A stretch of DNA of 64,000 bases from Bradysia coprophila (Eukaryota > Arthropoda > Insecta > Diptera > Sciaridae): the NCBI RefSeq assembly GCF_014529535.1, contig NW_023503408.1, positions 496,001-560,000 of the forward strand. The letters run 5' to 3'. How positions within the stretch are numbered: position 1 is the first letter of the stretch; each line of letters starts with the position of its first letter. Below, piece by piece: positions 19,776-31,163 of the stretch. The notes under the pieces were generated by a model. That model did not search any database. It saw only the letters and a program-made list of their open reading frames with translations, and was not told the origin of the DNA. The position numbers were made by a program, and so were the translations under genes.

Positions 19776-20960
19776 TCATAGATCCCAAATACGCGACTTT
19801 TTAGGAAAACCATGAAACACGTATCGACTAGAAACTAAAACTCTATAACTTTGTCTTTTACACGAGGTTTCTATCTGCCGTATTTTCCGAGTTATGGATG
19901 ACATAGCTCGCACTTAAAACGCTCATAGATCCCAAATACGCGACTTTTTAGGAAAACCATGAAACACGTATCGACTAGAATCTAAAACTCTATAACTTTG
20001 TCTTTTACACGAGGTTTCTATCTGCCGTATTTTCCGAGTTATGGATGACATAGCTCGCACTTAAAACGCTCATAGATCCCAAATACGCGACTTTTTAGGA
20101 AAACCATGAAACACGTATCGACTAGAATCTAAAACTCTATAACTTTGTCTTTTACACGAGGTTTCTATCTGCAGTATTTTCCGAGTTATGGCTGACATAG
20201 CTCGCACTTAAAACGCTCATAGCTCCCAAATAGACGACTTTTTAGGAAAACCATGAAACACGTATCGACTAGAATCTAAAACTCTATAACTTTGTCTTTT
20301 ACACGAGGTTTCTATCTGCAGTATTTTCCGAGTTATGGCTGACATAGCTCACACTTAAAACGCTCATAGCTTCCAAATAGACGACTTTTTTGGAAAACCA
20401 TGAAACACGTGTCGACTGAAATCTGAAACTCTATAAATTTGTCTTTTACACGAGGTTTCTATCTGCCGTATTTTCCGAGTTATGGATGACATAGCTCGCA
20501 CTTAAAACGCTCATAGATCCCAAATACGCGACTTTTTAGGAAAACCATGAAACACGTATCGACTAGAATCTAAAACTCTATAACTTTGTCTTTTACACGA
20601 GGTTTCTATCTGCAGTATTTTCCGAGTTATGGCTGACATAGCTCGCACTTAAAACGCTCATAGCTCCCAAATAGACGACTTTTTAGGAAAACCATGAAAC
20701 ACGTATCGACTAGAATCTAAAACTCTATAACTTTGTCTTTTACACGAGGTTTCTATCTGCAGTATTTTCCGAGTTATGGCTGACATAGCTCACACTTAAA
20801 ACGCTCATAGCTTCCAAATAGACGACTTTTTTGGAAAACCATGAAACACGTGTCGACTGAAATCTGAAACTCTATAAATTTGTCTTTTAAACGAACTTTC
20901 TATCTGCCATATTTTCTGAGTTATAGGCCCCATAGCTCAATACCTTAAAACGCTCATAGC
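19776..20960 (+). repeat. 147-bp satellite, eight units plus a degenerate ninth, with a trimeric higher-order period
   Basis: The anchor TCATAG(A/C)T(C/T)CCAAATA recurs at 19776, 19923, 20070, 20217, 20364, 20511, 20658 and 20805 (spacing exactly 147), then 20954. Units 3-4-5 carry diagnostic variants (CTGCAG; AGCTCC..ATAGACG; CGTGTCGACTGAAATCTG) that recur in the same order in units 6-7-8. Confidence 0.9.
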
Positions 20961-21309
20961 TCCGAAATTATAAGCTTTTATAAAAATTCCTTCAAATTAG
21001 TTTCTTAGAATTACGTCCTTAACATACCCTGAAAATTTCAGCCAAATCCACCGGTAAATTAAAAAGTTTCGCCGTAACAAAGTAACAAAGTAACAAAGGT
21101 TGGTAAAATCCATCAATTTCAAAATGCATGAAAATCCATTTCTTCATACAAATTTCTACAAATTTCCAAGTTTTGAAATTTAATATCTTGGCCAAATCTT
21201 AACCTTATGAGGCGTGTGATAGCTCGTTGAACTCGTATGGACGCACAGATTATGAATAAAATACTTTGGGGGTAGTAGGAGCAAAGGGGGAAAAGTCAAA
21301 AAGTTCGTG

Positions 21310-21972
21310 ATGAGTACAGTAGAAGCCATTATTCAAGCCCTTCGAGGTAATATTAAACCCGAATCGTCTTCCCTAATCGAGTCCAAAATGATGAATATCA
21401 ATCAAGCCAAGAAAAAAGCTACTGATTATGTGAGAGAGATTGAATCTCTTACCGCAGATCTTAAACGTGCTCACATTACTGGAGGCATTCCAATTGCCGC
21501 TGCTGACAGTCTTGCAACTAAAGCTGCAATTAAAGCTATTCGTCAAAACGCGTCTAGCGATAAAGTCAAATGGTTAATGGAAGCTGGTAACTTCCAGAAT
21601 TTAAATGAAGTTGTTGACAAATTCGTTAGTTTAAGTACGGCTGAAACAGCTACCAATTCTAACCATGCTACTATCAATTACATGAACAGACGACATAATG
21701 GTGGTAATTACCGCGGTAAACGTCAAAACAATAGAGGTTATCGTAGGAATAATTATCAAACAAATTCTTATAATTCAAATTATCGTTCCAACAACCATCG
21801 CGGTTCAAATAACAGAGGCTATTATCGTAACAACAATGATAACCGCCGAGGTAACCAGTCTTACAATTCCAACCGTCGAACTAATAATGTTCGTTACATT
21901 GAAGCTGGAAGAGACGAAAATACGTCGGGAAACGTAACGGCCCCTCAGCAACTTATGCTGAGGGATGCTTAA
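21310..21972 (+). CDS. Gag remnant (C-terminal capsid region and Arg/Asn/Gly-rich tail)
   Basis: About 220 residues. Residues 1-120 resemble the capsid C-terminal part of mdg1/412-type gag (I-Q-A-L-R-G-N-I-K-P near the start). From about residue 125 the chain is basic and rich in N, R, G and Y (R-G-K-R-Q-N-N-R-G-Y-R-R-N-N), replacing a zinc knuckle as the RNA-binding region. The N-terminal half expected for such a gag is missing, consistent with truncation. The pol frame is -1 relative to gag and is open across the gag stop, so pol expression by -1 frameshifting is the likely ancestral arrangement. Confidence 0.75.
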   Translation: MSTVEAIIQALRGNIKPESSSLIESKMMNINQAKKKATDYVREIESLTADLKRAHITGGIPIAAADSLATKAAIKAIRQNASSDKVKWLMEAGNFQNLNEVVDKFVSLSTAETATNSNHATINYMNRRHNGGNYRGKRQNNRGYRRNNYQTNSYNSNYRSNNHRGSNNRGYYRNNNDNRRGNQSYNSNRRTNNVRYIEAGRDENTSGNVTAPQQLMLRDA

Positions 21973-22001
21973 CAAAACCTATCCCTCAACGAATTACGAC
22001 T

Positions 22002-24716
22002 ATGCGTCGTACTTTTGACCCTAATCATCCTTATAAGAGACTTTATTCAATGGATTTATCTTTAGCTAGTTACATTTCACTTAAAAGTGAAATTACAGGA
22101 AAAATTAGAACGTATCTATTAGATACAGGCGCATCAATCTCCGTCCTAAAAATTGATAAATTATTAAAATCTGTTCCCATAGACAGTTACACTTGCAAAA
22201 TCAGCGGTGTAGCAGACGGTTTAATTTCTACATTAGGATCAGCAAAAACAAAAATTTTTATTGGTAACACTTTCGTTACCCAAAGATTTCATATTGTTGA
22301 CAAAAATTTTCCAATTCCATGTGACGGAATTTTAGGCCTTGATTTCTTTGACAATAACAGATGTATTTTAGACTATGGCATTCAATGGTCATTGATTGTA
22401 CGACCACTTCATCGACAATATTCAAAAATTCCAATTTATGATTCGCCTAGCAATAGTTCATTAACAATTCCAGAAAGATGTGAAGTAATACGAAGAATTG
22501 GTATATCATCAGGTCACGGTGACATTTATGTCCCTAATCAACGAATCGCAGACGGAGTATTCATTGGAAGAACTATAACGACAAGAACTAATCCATATGT
22601 CCGAATTTTAAACCTTAACGACCATACCGTTCAATTACATAACGTTAAAATAAAATCTGAAAAAATGGAAAATTACAATGTTTACGGAACACCCGTACCA
22701 AGCAAGAACAATGTGACAGAAATATTGCAAAAATTACAGAAGAATTTTCCTTCCTTACAATACAATAGTTTAACTAATTTATGTACTCAGTACAGTGATG
22801 TATTCGCTTTGGATACTGATCAGGTTACTTTCAATAATTTCTATAAACAAAAATTACGACTAAAAGACGACACACCTGTTTATCAGAAAAATTTTCGCAT
22901 CCCTCACACACAAAAACCAATACTAGAAGCATTTGTAGAAAACATGCAAAAAACAAAAATCCTATCACCATCTACGTCAGAGTACAATAGCCCAGTTTTA
23001 ATAGTACCAAAAAAGAATTTACCAAATCAGACTGAAAAACGTTATCGTTTTGTTGTGGACTACAGGCAACTTAATAAAAAGCTTTTATCAGACAAATTTC
23101 CACTACCTAGGGTTGATGACATCTTAGATAAGCTTGGAAATGCGAGGTTTTTCAGCGTGATTGACCTCCTAAATGGATTTTATCAAATAGAACTAGACGA
23201 AGAATCCAAAGACCTCACGTCCTTTTCAACTGACAAAGGATCTTTCAAGTTTAATTGCGTACCATTCGGTCTCAAAGTAGGACCAAACTCTTTTCAGCGT
23301 ATGATGACACTAGCTTTCAGTGGATTACCTACACTTAACCATTTTATTTACATGGACGATTTAATAGTGACAGCACCAACGGAGAAGAAAATGATACAAA
23401 ATTTAAAAGATGTGTTTGACATTTGCAGAAAAGTCAATCTGAAGTTACACCCTGAAAAGTGCCAATTTTTTTTGAAAGAAGTTACATTTCTTGGACATAA
23501 ATGTACACAACATGGTATCTTACCAGACGATTCAAAAATCGATAAAGTTCTCAATTATCCTAGACCTGACAGTGCTGATTCAGCACGCCGTTTTGTTGCG
23601 TTTTGTAATTATTACAGACGATTCATAAAAAAATTTACTCATCATGCATATCATATCACCAGATTAACGAAAAAAAATGTTAAATTTGAATGGTCCGAAG
23701 AATGCGAACACGCATTCCATTGTTTGAAAAACTCATTGATAAATCCACCAATTTTAAAATACCCTGACTTTACCAAACAATTCTGCATTACCACCGATGC
23801 AAGTATAATAGCTTGTGGGGCAGTTTTGACACAAGATTATGACGGAGTTCAAATGCCTATCGCATATGCATCCCGTTCTTTTACACCAGGAGAACGAAAT
23901 AAGTCCACACCCGAACAAGAATTAGCTGCAATCCATTGGGCTTTGAACCATTTCAAACCGTATATTTATGGAACTAAATTCTTATTGAAAACTGATCACA
24001 GACCTTTGATTTATCTGTGTTCGCTAAAGAACCCCTCATCAAAATTATTACGCATGCGACTCGACATTGAAGAATATGATTTCGAAATCGAACATATTAA
24101 AGGTAAAGACAACGTCATTGCAGACGCTCTTTCTAGAATTGACTATAACGACCTTAAAGAAATTGTGACAAAAATAAATGTAATTCGCAAAGTTACTACG
24201 AGATCAGAATCACGTAAAAACCAAAATTCGAACTTACAAGACAATAATACATTCAAAGATATTGTAATTACTAAGCCTAATGTTTACACAGTATTGGATC
24301 CAGTAGAAGTAAAGAATCTACCAAAATTGATTTTCAATTTCAAATCAAAAACGCCACATTGTATAGTTTTATTACGTCGTAAACAATTAATTAAATTAAG
24401 ACTATCTGACTTTCGAATTAATGGAAATCTCAATCTTAATCAAGTCTTTTTAAAACTTGAAATTATGGCTAGCGAAATAAATGTGAAAAATTTTAGATTA
24501 TCACTAAATGACGAAATATTTGCAAATTGTAGTGAATTGCAGTTCAAACAAGCAATTAATAACGTATTAAATAATTTAACAATTGCGTTAACACCGAGTG
24601 TTACGTATATAAGTGATACACAAGAAATATTGAACTTATTGACAAAGTATCATAATGACCCACTTCACGGTGGTCATGCTGGAATTAAAAGACTTTATAA
24701 AAAACTACGTCATTAA
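22002..24716 (+). CDS. Gypsy pol: protease, reverse transcriptase, RNase H, start of integrase
   Basis: 904 codons without an internal stop. Aspartic protease with L-L-D-T-G-A at about residues 39-44; RT with V-V-D-Y-R-Q-L-N-K-K, L-N-G-F-Y-Q-I and the catalytic Y-M-D-D near residue 450; RNase H with T-T-D-A-S near residue 597 and T-D-H-R-P-L further on; then the start of the integrase zinc domain (H-G-G-H-A-G-I-K-R-L). The frame ends because a short retroposon was inserted at 24717; the remaining integrase resumes at about 24964. The long open frame means decay has been short in this part, but the element is inactive through loss of its 5' end and the integrase split. Confidence 0.9.
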   Translation: MRRTFDPNHPYKRLYSMDLSLASYISLKSEITGKIRTYLLDTGASISVLKIDKLLKSVPIDSYTCKISGVADGLISTLGSAKTKIFIGNTFVTQRFHIVDKNFPIPCDGILGLDFFDNNRCILDYGIQWSLIVRPLHRQYSKIPIYDSPSNSSLTIPERCEVIRRIGISSGHGDIYVPNQRIADGVFIGRTITTRTNPYVRILNLNDHTVQLHNVKIKSEKMENYNVYGTPVPSKNNVTEILQKLQKNFPSLQYNSLTNLCTQYSDVFALDTDQVTFNNFYKQKLRLKDDTPVYQKNFRIPHTQKPILEAFVENMQKTKILSPSTSEYNSPVLIVPKKNLPNQTEKRYRFVVDYRQLNKKLLSDKFPLPRVDDILDKLGNARFFSVIDLLNGFYQIELDEESKDLTSFSTDKGSFKFNCVPFGLKVGPNSFQRMMTLAFSGLPTLNHFIYMDDLIVTAPTEKKMIQNLKDVFDICRKVNLKLHPEKCQFFLKEVTFLGHKCTQHGILPDDSKIDKVLNYPRPDSADSARRFVAFCNYYRRFIKKFTHHAYHITRLTKKNVKFEWSEECEHAFHCLKNSLINPPILKYPDFTKQFCITTDASIIACGAVLTQDYDGVQMPIAYASRSFTPGERNKSTPEQELAAIHWALNHFKPYIYGTKFLLKTDHRPLIYLCSLKNPSSKLLRMRLDIEEYDFEIEHIKGKDNVIADALSRIDYNDLKEIVTKINVIRKVTTRSESRKNQNSNLQDNNTFKDIVITKPNVYTVLDPVEVKNLPKLIFNFKSKTPHCIVLLRRKQLIKLRLSDFRINGNLNLNQVFLKLEIMASEINVKNFRLSLNDEIFANCSELQFKQAINNVLNNLTIALTPSVTYISDTQEILNLLTKYHNDPLHGGHAGIKRLYKKLRH

Positions 24717-24954
24717 TGAAAGCAGCTTCAGGAGAACCGCGCTCCACCGATTACTTATTACAGAAAATTTCAATCGCTATTCAAAGAGGAAATGCGGCAT
24801 GCATTCTAGGAACATTAGGGAGAAGTAGAGTAGATGATTTTTATTTATTGTAATATTTATTTGTTGATGAAAAGATCGTTTTTTTACTGACTGCGCCTTT
24901 GTGAGCAGTCTTTTTTTTCGCTTGTTTAAATAAATAAATGGAATCTTCTTGCTA
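24717..24954 (+). mobile_element. ~240-bp retroposed 3' end of an unidentified LINE-like element
   Basis: Interrupts gypsy integrase. Flanks ACGTCATTAA (left) and ACGTCTTAA (right) are an imperfect target duplication. The insert begins within a coding frame of about 45 codons (ends A-C-I-L-G-T-L-G-R-S-R-V-D-D-F-Y-L-L-stop), then a hairpin GACTGC-gcctttgtga-GCAGTC followed by T8, and an AATAAATAAAT tail. The same 3' end occurs at 35806-35884. Confidence 0.7.
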
Positions 24955-24963
24955 ACGTCTTAA

Positions 24964-25930
24964 ATACTTTTGGAAAGATATGTTGAAAGATATTGATAAT
25001 TTTGTTAAATCTTGTAAAGATTGTCAAATTAATAAAACTCGTCCCAGAACAAAAGAACGTCTCAAGATTACACCCACACCTCAGACAGCTTTCGACATTG
25101 TTATTGTCGACACTATAGGTCCACTTCCAAAATCTGATAAAGGAAATACCTATTCGGTAACTTTAATGTGCGATCTGACTAAGTATTTAGTTACTATATC
25201 CTTGCCAGACAAGAAGGCCGTAAGTATAGCTAAAGCGATTTTTGAACGATTTATTTTGACTTATGGCCCCATGAAACAATTGCTATCAGACCGTGGGTCT
25301 GAGTATGTAAACTCAATTTTAGATGATTTATGTAAATTACTAAATGTTGCGAAGGAAACTTCGACTTCATATCATCATCGCACCGTGGGTACTATCGAAA
25401 GGTCCCACAGAACATTCAACGAATACTTACGATCATATGTTAACGAACAGAAAAGCGATTGGGATGATTTCTTAACATACTTTACGTATTGTTACAATAC
25501 AACACCTTCAGTAGCCATCAATGATTACTGTCCATATCAACTTATTTTCGGTAAAACACCAAACATTTACGATTTCTTGAAGTCTGACTCAGTTGATCCA
25601 GTGTATAACATTGACGATTATCACAGAGAAGTCAAATTTCGACTACAAATTGCACATCAACGAGCTCAAAAATACCTAGTAGAATCCAAAATTAAACGTA
25701 AAAATGTTTATGATTGCACATCCAATCCTCAAACTTTATCTCCAAACGATTTAGTTCTATTACAAGTCAATGAAAGACATAAATTGGATCCTTTGTTTAA
25801 AGGTCCATATAGAGTTAAGCAATTATATGAACCTAACGTTATTATTGTGAATGATGTTGGAAAAGAAAAATTAGTTCATAAGGATAAAGTTAAACCTTTT
25901 CATAAATGTTTTTATTATAGATTTAATTAA
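24964..25930 (+). pseudogene. Gypsy integrase, separated from pol by the insertion
   Basis: Continues the zinc domain (C-K-D-C), then the catalytic core: Asp in V-D-T-I-G, Asp in L-S-D-R-G-S-E and Glu in G-T-I-E-R-S-H, i.e. the complete DDE triad, followed by a C-terminal basic domain (L-F-K-G-P-Y-R-V). Its own open frame starts at 24980, but it would not be made as part of Pol. Confidence 0.85.
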
Positions 25931-26218
25931 TTCATTATTTACGAAAATTAAGTATAAAAAAAAAAAAACCAAAACAAATATACAAAAATATTACCTATTT
26001 ACCTACTAAGGTATTTAAGGGGAAGATGACGACGGCAATGGCCAGCCAGTGTTATTACACCTAAAAATGATCTATCTTCGGATCGGAAATTCATATTTCA
26101 AATAATTGCGCGCATAGAATTAAATAAATCATTGAATTATTAAAATAATACAATAAATAACCCATTTTATAATTCTTAAGTTAATAAGCTAAATTCACAC
26201 CTTTTCCAAAGGGGGAAG
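25931..26218 (+). other. Gypsy 3' untranslated region and polypurine tract
   Basis: AT-rich, no envelope frame. Ends with CAAAGGGGGAAGA directly before TG of the LTR. Confidence 0.6.
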
Positions 26219-26390
26219 ATGTAAAGGTGTTAAACCACTGATTAGAATAAGAGAGCAATTCTCTCATATGATTGTTATATGTATCACTGTAACTCAGTAT
26301 ACTGATTCATTCATTAAAGATACATCAAAGTAAAAGAACCAGAAATAAAGACTAATTGATTACCATAGTATATATGTTCCTCAGTCCTGC
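26219..26390 (+). repeat. Putative gypsy 3' LTR (right boundary uncertain)
   Basis: Starts TGTAAAGGTGTTAAACC after the polypurine tract and contains AGAAATAAAGAC. Without a 5' LTR for comparison the right end is uncertain. Confidence 0.5.
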
Positions 26391-26865
26391 GGAAAAATTT
26401 TTTTGTCAAATTTTTCAGTGTGAACGGACTTGCGTCACGGCCCTTCACTAACGTAGGGCCATGATTGCAACTTTAACTTTTATTTATCGAAATGAATGGT
26501 TTTAATGAGTAGCCAGTTCGGCATCCGAATTGTTTTTAATTTGTTTTTTTTTTTGTTACCTATGAATTGAATAAAACGCCGGTTCGGCGCTTTGCATAAA
26601 CAAAATAAAATGAAATCGATGACCTTGTTTTTGTGGGATGGAAGATGGGTTATAGGTAGGAATAGTAAGTATTGTTATCGCATACGCGGTGTGATTCCAC
26701 GAAAAAATTATTCACCTAGGATATATAAACAAACATTATACTTCTGTCAATTGTCAAAGTGTCATTCGCATATCTTGTTGTCTCGTTTTCGCTTATGCGA
26801 TAAAAAAGAATATGCACGTCTAGAGCACTGCGCAGTTCAGCCGATGGACAGTTGGCGGCTAAAAC
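26391..26865. other. Unannotated stretch
   Basis: Contains GGACTTGCGTCACGG (26426-26440), the motif also found in the 19.2-kb palindrome. A 111-codon frame (26592-26927) has no known domain and runs into the next inverted repeat. Confidence 0.3.
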
Positions 26866-27117
26866 GTAGAAGAAAAGTGAATACTGTTAGGTTTACTGAT
26901 TTGGGACTAGTTTTGGATTTCAAATGATTCCACACAAAATTTGTTTAACCAATAAAGGACTAACATTTCACATTCGGAATTTTTGGTAGGCACGCGATCG
27001 CCAGCTGAAATGAAATTAATCTAGGTCCTCTTCTGTTAAACACATTTTGTGTGGAATCATTTGGAATCCACAATGAGTCCCAAATCAAAATACCTGACGA
27101 TATTCACTTTTGTTCTC
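26866..27117. repeat. Fold-back element, arms ~80 bp
   Basis: Left arm AAGTGAATACTG ... CAAATGATTCCACACAAAAT (26868-26947) pairs with ATTTTGTGTGGAATCATTTG ... ATATTCACTT (27035-27112); spacer ~90 bp. Confidence 0.7.
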
Positions 27118-27924
27118 CTTTATTGCTACAATCGAATCAAATCTCATAGAAGTACGCAAGTCAGAAGTCAGTTACAGAGATATTTGTTTCATATGGATTA
27201 GGCGAAACCGCTTCCATTCAAAAAAGGAATCAAACATTCAACAAAGGCTTTAGCTGTTTAAGCTGATCTCACTCGTACTCCGACTCCGACTTCACTATAC
27301 CCAGCGAGCGATGTATTTCAATCACTATGCATCCTAGATTACGCTAGGCCAACCAGGTAAGTGGTAAAGGACAATCACACAAGGAGCTGACCCTCAATTG
27401 GCGTACAGTCCGACTAACTACAACATTTATGTTCAGAGTACATATTCAAAAGATCCCCTGAGAGATTCACCAATAAGTCATCCGATCTCCTGAGAGATTC
27501 ACCAATATCTCAGTGTTTTCGATGATGGGTGCTGAATAGTAAATGTATAATTAACAATGCGATATGCGAACTACATATACAAACTGAATCCGAGATTATT
27601 CTGTCATAAATGGCCTGTTCTACTTCATTCATGTTAAATTTATCTGCATTCGGTATACTGTTTCCAAAAAAATCGTCGCAAAATTCATTGATTCGTGGAG
27701 GAGTTCAAACTTGATGATTCGAGCAAAAGATCGTTGAACCAAATTTGTCGTCTTTTATTAATCGTCGGAAAAACATCAGAAATTCATTCATTCATCTTCT
27801 AGTAGGATTTCCATTCGTATTCATCAATTAATCCTTGGTGTTTCCCTCAAAATTGATTAACTTTTAAATAAAAATTGCAGAGCAAAAATTTTCACGACCG
27901 TCTTTTTTCAAAGCCAACTCAAAA
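27118..27924. other. Unannotated stretch
   Basis: Only a short direct repeat (AGATCCCCTGAGAGATTCACC, about 27450, and CCTGAGAGATTCACCAATA, about 27490). No gene recognised. Confidence 0.3.
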
Positions 27925-28545
27925 TTGGTGACACTGTCATTGAACGAGTCGACAGCTATGTATTTCTAGGACATAAACTGAAGTTAGGTCTGGACAACCA
28001 AACTACAGAAATAAGACGTAGGATTGGTCTTGCATGGGCAGCGTTCGGAAAACTCAGACTAATTTTCAAAAGCAAAATGAATAATAGTCTGAAACGCAAA
28101 GTTTTCGACACTTGTGTCCTTCCAGTGCTCACTTATGGAGCGGAAACGTTAACTTTAACGAAAGCATCCGAAAATAAATTGAGAGTGACACAAAGAGCCA
28201 TGGAACGGAGTATGCTTGGAATAACACTCAGAGACAGAATGACGAATCAATGGATTCGACAACAAACCAGGGTCGTTGATGTCATGGAAAGAATAGCATC
28301 TCTGGGCGGGACATATTGCAAGAAGGACAGACGAACGTTGGACCAAAAAGATCATGAACTGGCGACCATATAAAAGACGAGCTATAGGTAGACCACCAGA
28401 GAGATGGACAAACGGAATTAAGAATATTGCAGGTACAAACTGGCAGCAAATGGCAATGGATCGTACGAAATGGAAAGAAGTTGGAGAGGCCTACATCCAG
28501 CAGTGGATAGAAACAGGCTGAAAAAGAAGAAGAAGAAGAAGAAAG
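27925..28545 (+). pseudogene. RTE LINE fragment R1 (3' third of the ORF)
   Basis: 5'-truncated, entering at the sequence coding K-I-G-D-T-V-I-E-R-V-D-S-Y. An ~11-bp deletion at about 28300 removes the K-W-S-W-A codons and shifts the frame. The (GAA)n-type tail ends about 28541, against HINE sequence. Confidence 0.85.
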
Positions 28546-29331
28546 GCCTTTGAACCCTCTCAACAAGCCCACGTTGCATCCTATCCAAAAGCAACTTTGT
28601 TCTACTCGTCAATACCTTTCATTTAATATATCACAAGCAGCTATTTTGCCCATTTTCGAACTTGACGGATTAGATTTACTCGATTTATGTGCAAAAAACA
28701 CTTAGGGCCGAGTAGTTGCCTTAGTCCAAGGAACCAAATTTGAAACTTTTTTCGCCACGTTGTTTTCGGTATTCGATTATCTCTCGAACGAAACAAAAAC
28801 TAGCAAAATCGGATGAGATTTTCTCGATTTATGTGCAAAAATAACTTAGGGCCGAGTAATGACCTTTGAGCACTCCCAACAAGCCCACGTTGTATCTTAC
28901 CCAAAAACAATGTTCAGCAACTTTGTTCTACTCGTTAATATCTTTCATTTGATATATCACAAGCAGCTATTGCGTGCGTATTTCGGTAGATATCGTCGAA
29001 AGACTGAAAAACACCTATAGGGCCCTAGCTCTGGAAGGGCCGACCCTACCATGCCCATTTTCGAACTTGACCTTCTTCTTCTCTTCTTTTTCAGCCTGTT
29101 TCTATCCACTGCTGGATGTAGGCCTCTCCAACTTCTTTCCATTTCGTACGATCCATTGCCATTTGCTGCCAGTTTGTACCTGCAATATTCTTAATTCCGT
29201 TTGTCCATCTCTCTGGTGGTCTACCTATAGCTCGTCTTTTATATGGTCGCCAGTTCATGATCTTTTTGGTCCAACGTTCGTCTGTCCTTCTTGCAATATG
29301 TCCTTGACCTTACTTTCGGGAAAATCGGGAA
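28546..29331 (-). mobile_element. HINE interior, minus strand, interrupted by a LINE tail
   Basis: Carries core units (GGGCCGAGTA, TAGGGCCCTAGCTCTGGAAGG). Both termini are missing. LINE fragment R2 lies inside. Confidence 0.65.
29075..29302 (-). mobile_element. RTE LINE fragment R2, 228 bp, with 9-bp target duplication
   Basis: Reverse complement of the LINE 3' end; flanked by CTTGACCTT at 29066-29074 and 29303-29311. The uninterrupted HINE reads CGAACTTGACCTTAC (e.g. 62714). Confidence 0.9.
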
Positions 29332-29618
29332 AAAAAAGAATTTGGAAAAAAGGTTGTATCTCCAGTAAACTTGGACCGAATTTCATGTTTTTTTTTGTTT
29401 AAAAGGTATCAAAGCTGTCATACTATTTCTGTCTACTACTAACAAAATGGCTGCCGGCGGCCATATTGGATTTTATTAAAAACAATATAAATCGGTAAAA
29501 ATAAAGTAAAATTCATCCGATTTCTCCCATATTTGTTTAATCTGACAGGTACTTACTTGCACACCGAATAGCGTGTTGTGGAAAAAGTTCTAGAATTAGG
29601 TCATTGGCCTAAGGCTGC
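29332..29618 (+). mobile_element. HINE interior, plus strand (subfamily of H6)
   Basis: Matches 12030-12300, including ATGGCTGCCGGCGGCCATAT, up to GGCCTAAGGCTGC where LINE R3 begins. The HINE 3' terminus reappears at 31140-31163 on the other side. Confidence 0.6.
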
Positions 29619-31145
29619 TTCTTCTTCTTCTTCTTTTTCAGCCTGTTTCTATCCACTGCTGGATGTAGGCCTCTCCAACTTCTTTCCATTTCGTACGATC
29701 CATTGCCATTTGCTGTCAGTTTGTACCTGCAATATTCTTAATTCCGTTTGTCCATCTCTCTGGTGGTCTACCTATAGCTCGTCTTTTATATGGTCGCCAG
29801 TTCATGATCTTTTTGGTCCAACGTTCGTCTGTCCTTCTTGCAATATGTCCCGCCCAGCTCCATTTCAGAGATGCTATTCTTTCCATGACATCAACGACCC
29901 TGGTTTGTTGTCGAATCCATTGATTCGTCATTCTGTCTCTGAGTGTTATTCCAAGCATACTCCGTTCCATGGCTCTTTGTGTCACTCTCAATTTATCTTC
30001 GGATGCTTTTGTTAAAGTTAACGTTTCCGCTCCATAAGTGAGCACTGGAAGGACACAAGTGTCGAAAACTTTGCGTTTCAGACTATTATTCATTTTGCTT
30101 TTGAAAATTAGTCTGAGTTTTCCGAACGCTGCCCATGCAAGACCAATCCTACGTCTTATTTCTGCATTTTGGTTGTCCAGACCTAACTTGAGTTTATGTC
30201 CTAGATATACATAGCTGTCGACTCGTTCAATGACAGTGTCACCAATTTTGATTTCTCTATCGTCCCCGATGTTGGTCATGACTTTTGTTTTCGATAAGTT
30301 CATCTTGAGGCCAACTTTGCTCGCCTCTTCACTTAACTGTTGTAGCATAAGCTGAGCCTGACCTAGATTCGCTGCTATCGGTACAATGTCATCAGCGAAG
30401 CGGAGATTGCTCAGGTACTCTCCATTTATCTTTATTCCCATTTTACTCCAGTTTAACTTCCTAAAAATACTCTGCAGAATCGCCGTGAATAATTTCGGTG
30501 AAATGGTGTCACCCTGCCTTACACCTCGGCCAATTCTGAATTTCTCCGTGCTCTTATGAAGTTTTATACATGAAGTAGCATTTTTGTACACATATCGAAT
30601 TGTGTTGGAGTACCTTGAGTCTACTCTACATTCGTCTAATGCGTCCAATATCGACCATGTTTCCACTGAATCGAAAGCTTTTTCGAAGTCTATGAATAGC
30701 AAGACTATGTCGATGTTGTATTCACGACACTTCTCAATAAGCGTTCTCATCACCTGCAAATGGTCGTTTGTGCTGAAACCAGATCTGAAAGCAGCTTGTT
30801 CAACAGGTTGGTAGAAGTCGAACTTGTTAGTGTTCCTCTTCGTAATGATTTTCATAAACAACTTGTAGAGTGTTGAAAATAGGCTTATGGGTCGGTAATT
30901 TTCCAGCTTTGTTATGTCTCCTTTTTTATGCAGCAATGTAATTACCGCATTTTCCCAGGCTTCTGGTACTTCTTCCCATTGGAGACATTGATTAAACAAA
31001 GCCGTGATTGCCTTTAATAATGAGTCTCCACCTAGTTTAATGGCTTCCACTGGAACACCATCTTCTCCGGGAGACTTTTTGTTTTTCATCTCGGCTACTG
31101 CAGCTTTGACTTCATCAACAGTTATGTCGGGCATATCCTCCGATT
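29619..31145 (-). pseudogene. RTE LINE fragment R3 (RT domain and C-terminus, no endonuclease)
   Basis: About 1.5 kb identical in layout to the intact copy from the D-I-T-V-D-E-V region to the stop, with F-A-D-D present. The frame is open, but the endonuclease and start are missing. The upstream continuation of the frame (through N-K-A-S-E-Q-S-E) is not LINE but the 3' end of a HINE read through, so the long open frame ending at 31224 is chimeric. Confidence 0.85.
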
Positions 31146-31163
31146 GTTCTGATGCCTTGTTTT
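31140..31163 (+). mobile_element. HINE 3' terminus fused to LINE R3
   Basis: CCGATTGTTCTGATGCCTTG plus a T run. The fusion uses the shared TCCGA of the LINE (ATCCTCCGATC) and the HINE (CGCTCCGACTG). Confidence 0.7.

Larger units (their letters stand above)
21300..26390 (+). mobile_element. Ty3/gypsy LTR retrotransposon, 5'-truncated and interrupted
   Basis: Contains the C-terminal part of gag, protease-RT-RNase H, a separated integrase, a polypurine tract (CAAAGGGGGAAGA, 26206-26218) and a putative 3' LTR. No 5' LTR or N-terminal gag is present; upstream DNA to about 20960 is AT-rich with no match to the 3' LTR. No envelope gene is seen after integrase. Confidence 0.85.

Noticed and set aside
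20960..21309. Possible 5' LTR of the gypsy element
   Set aside because: No match to the sequence after the polypurine tract at 26219; the element appears truncated.
24870..24930. Bacterial-type terminator (hairpin plus T run)
   Set aside because: The context is a retroposon 3' end in a eukaryotic genome; the same hairpin recurs in another retroposed copy.
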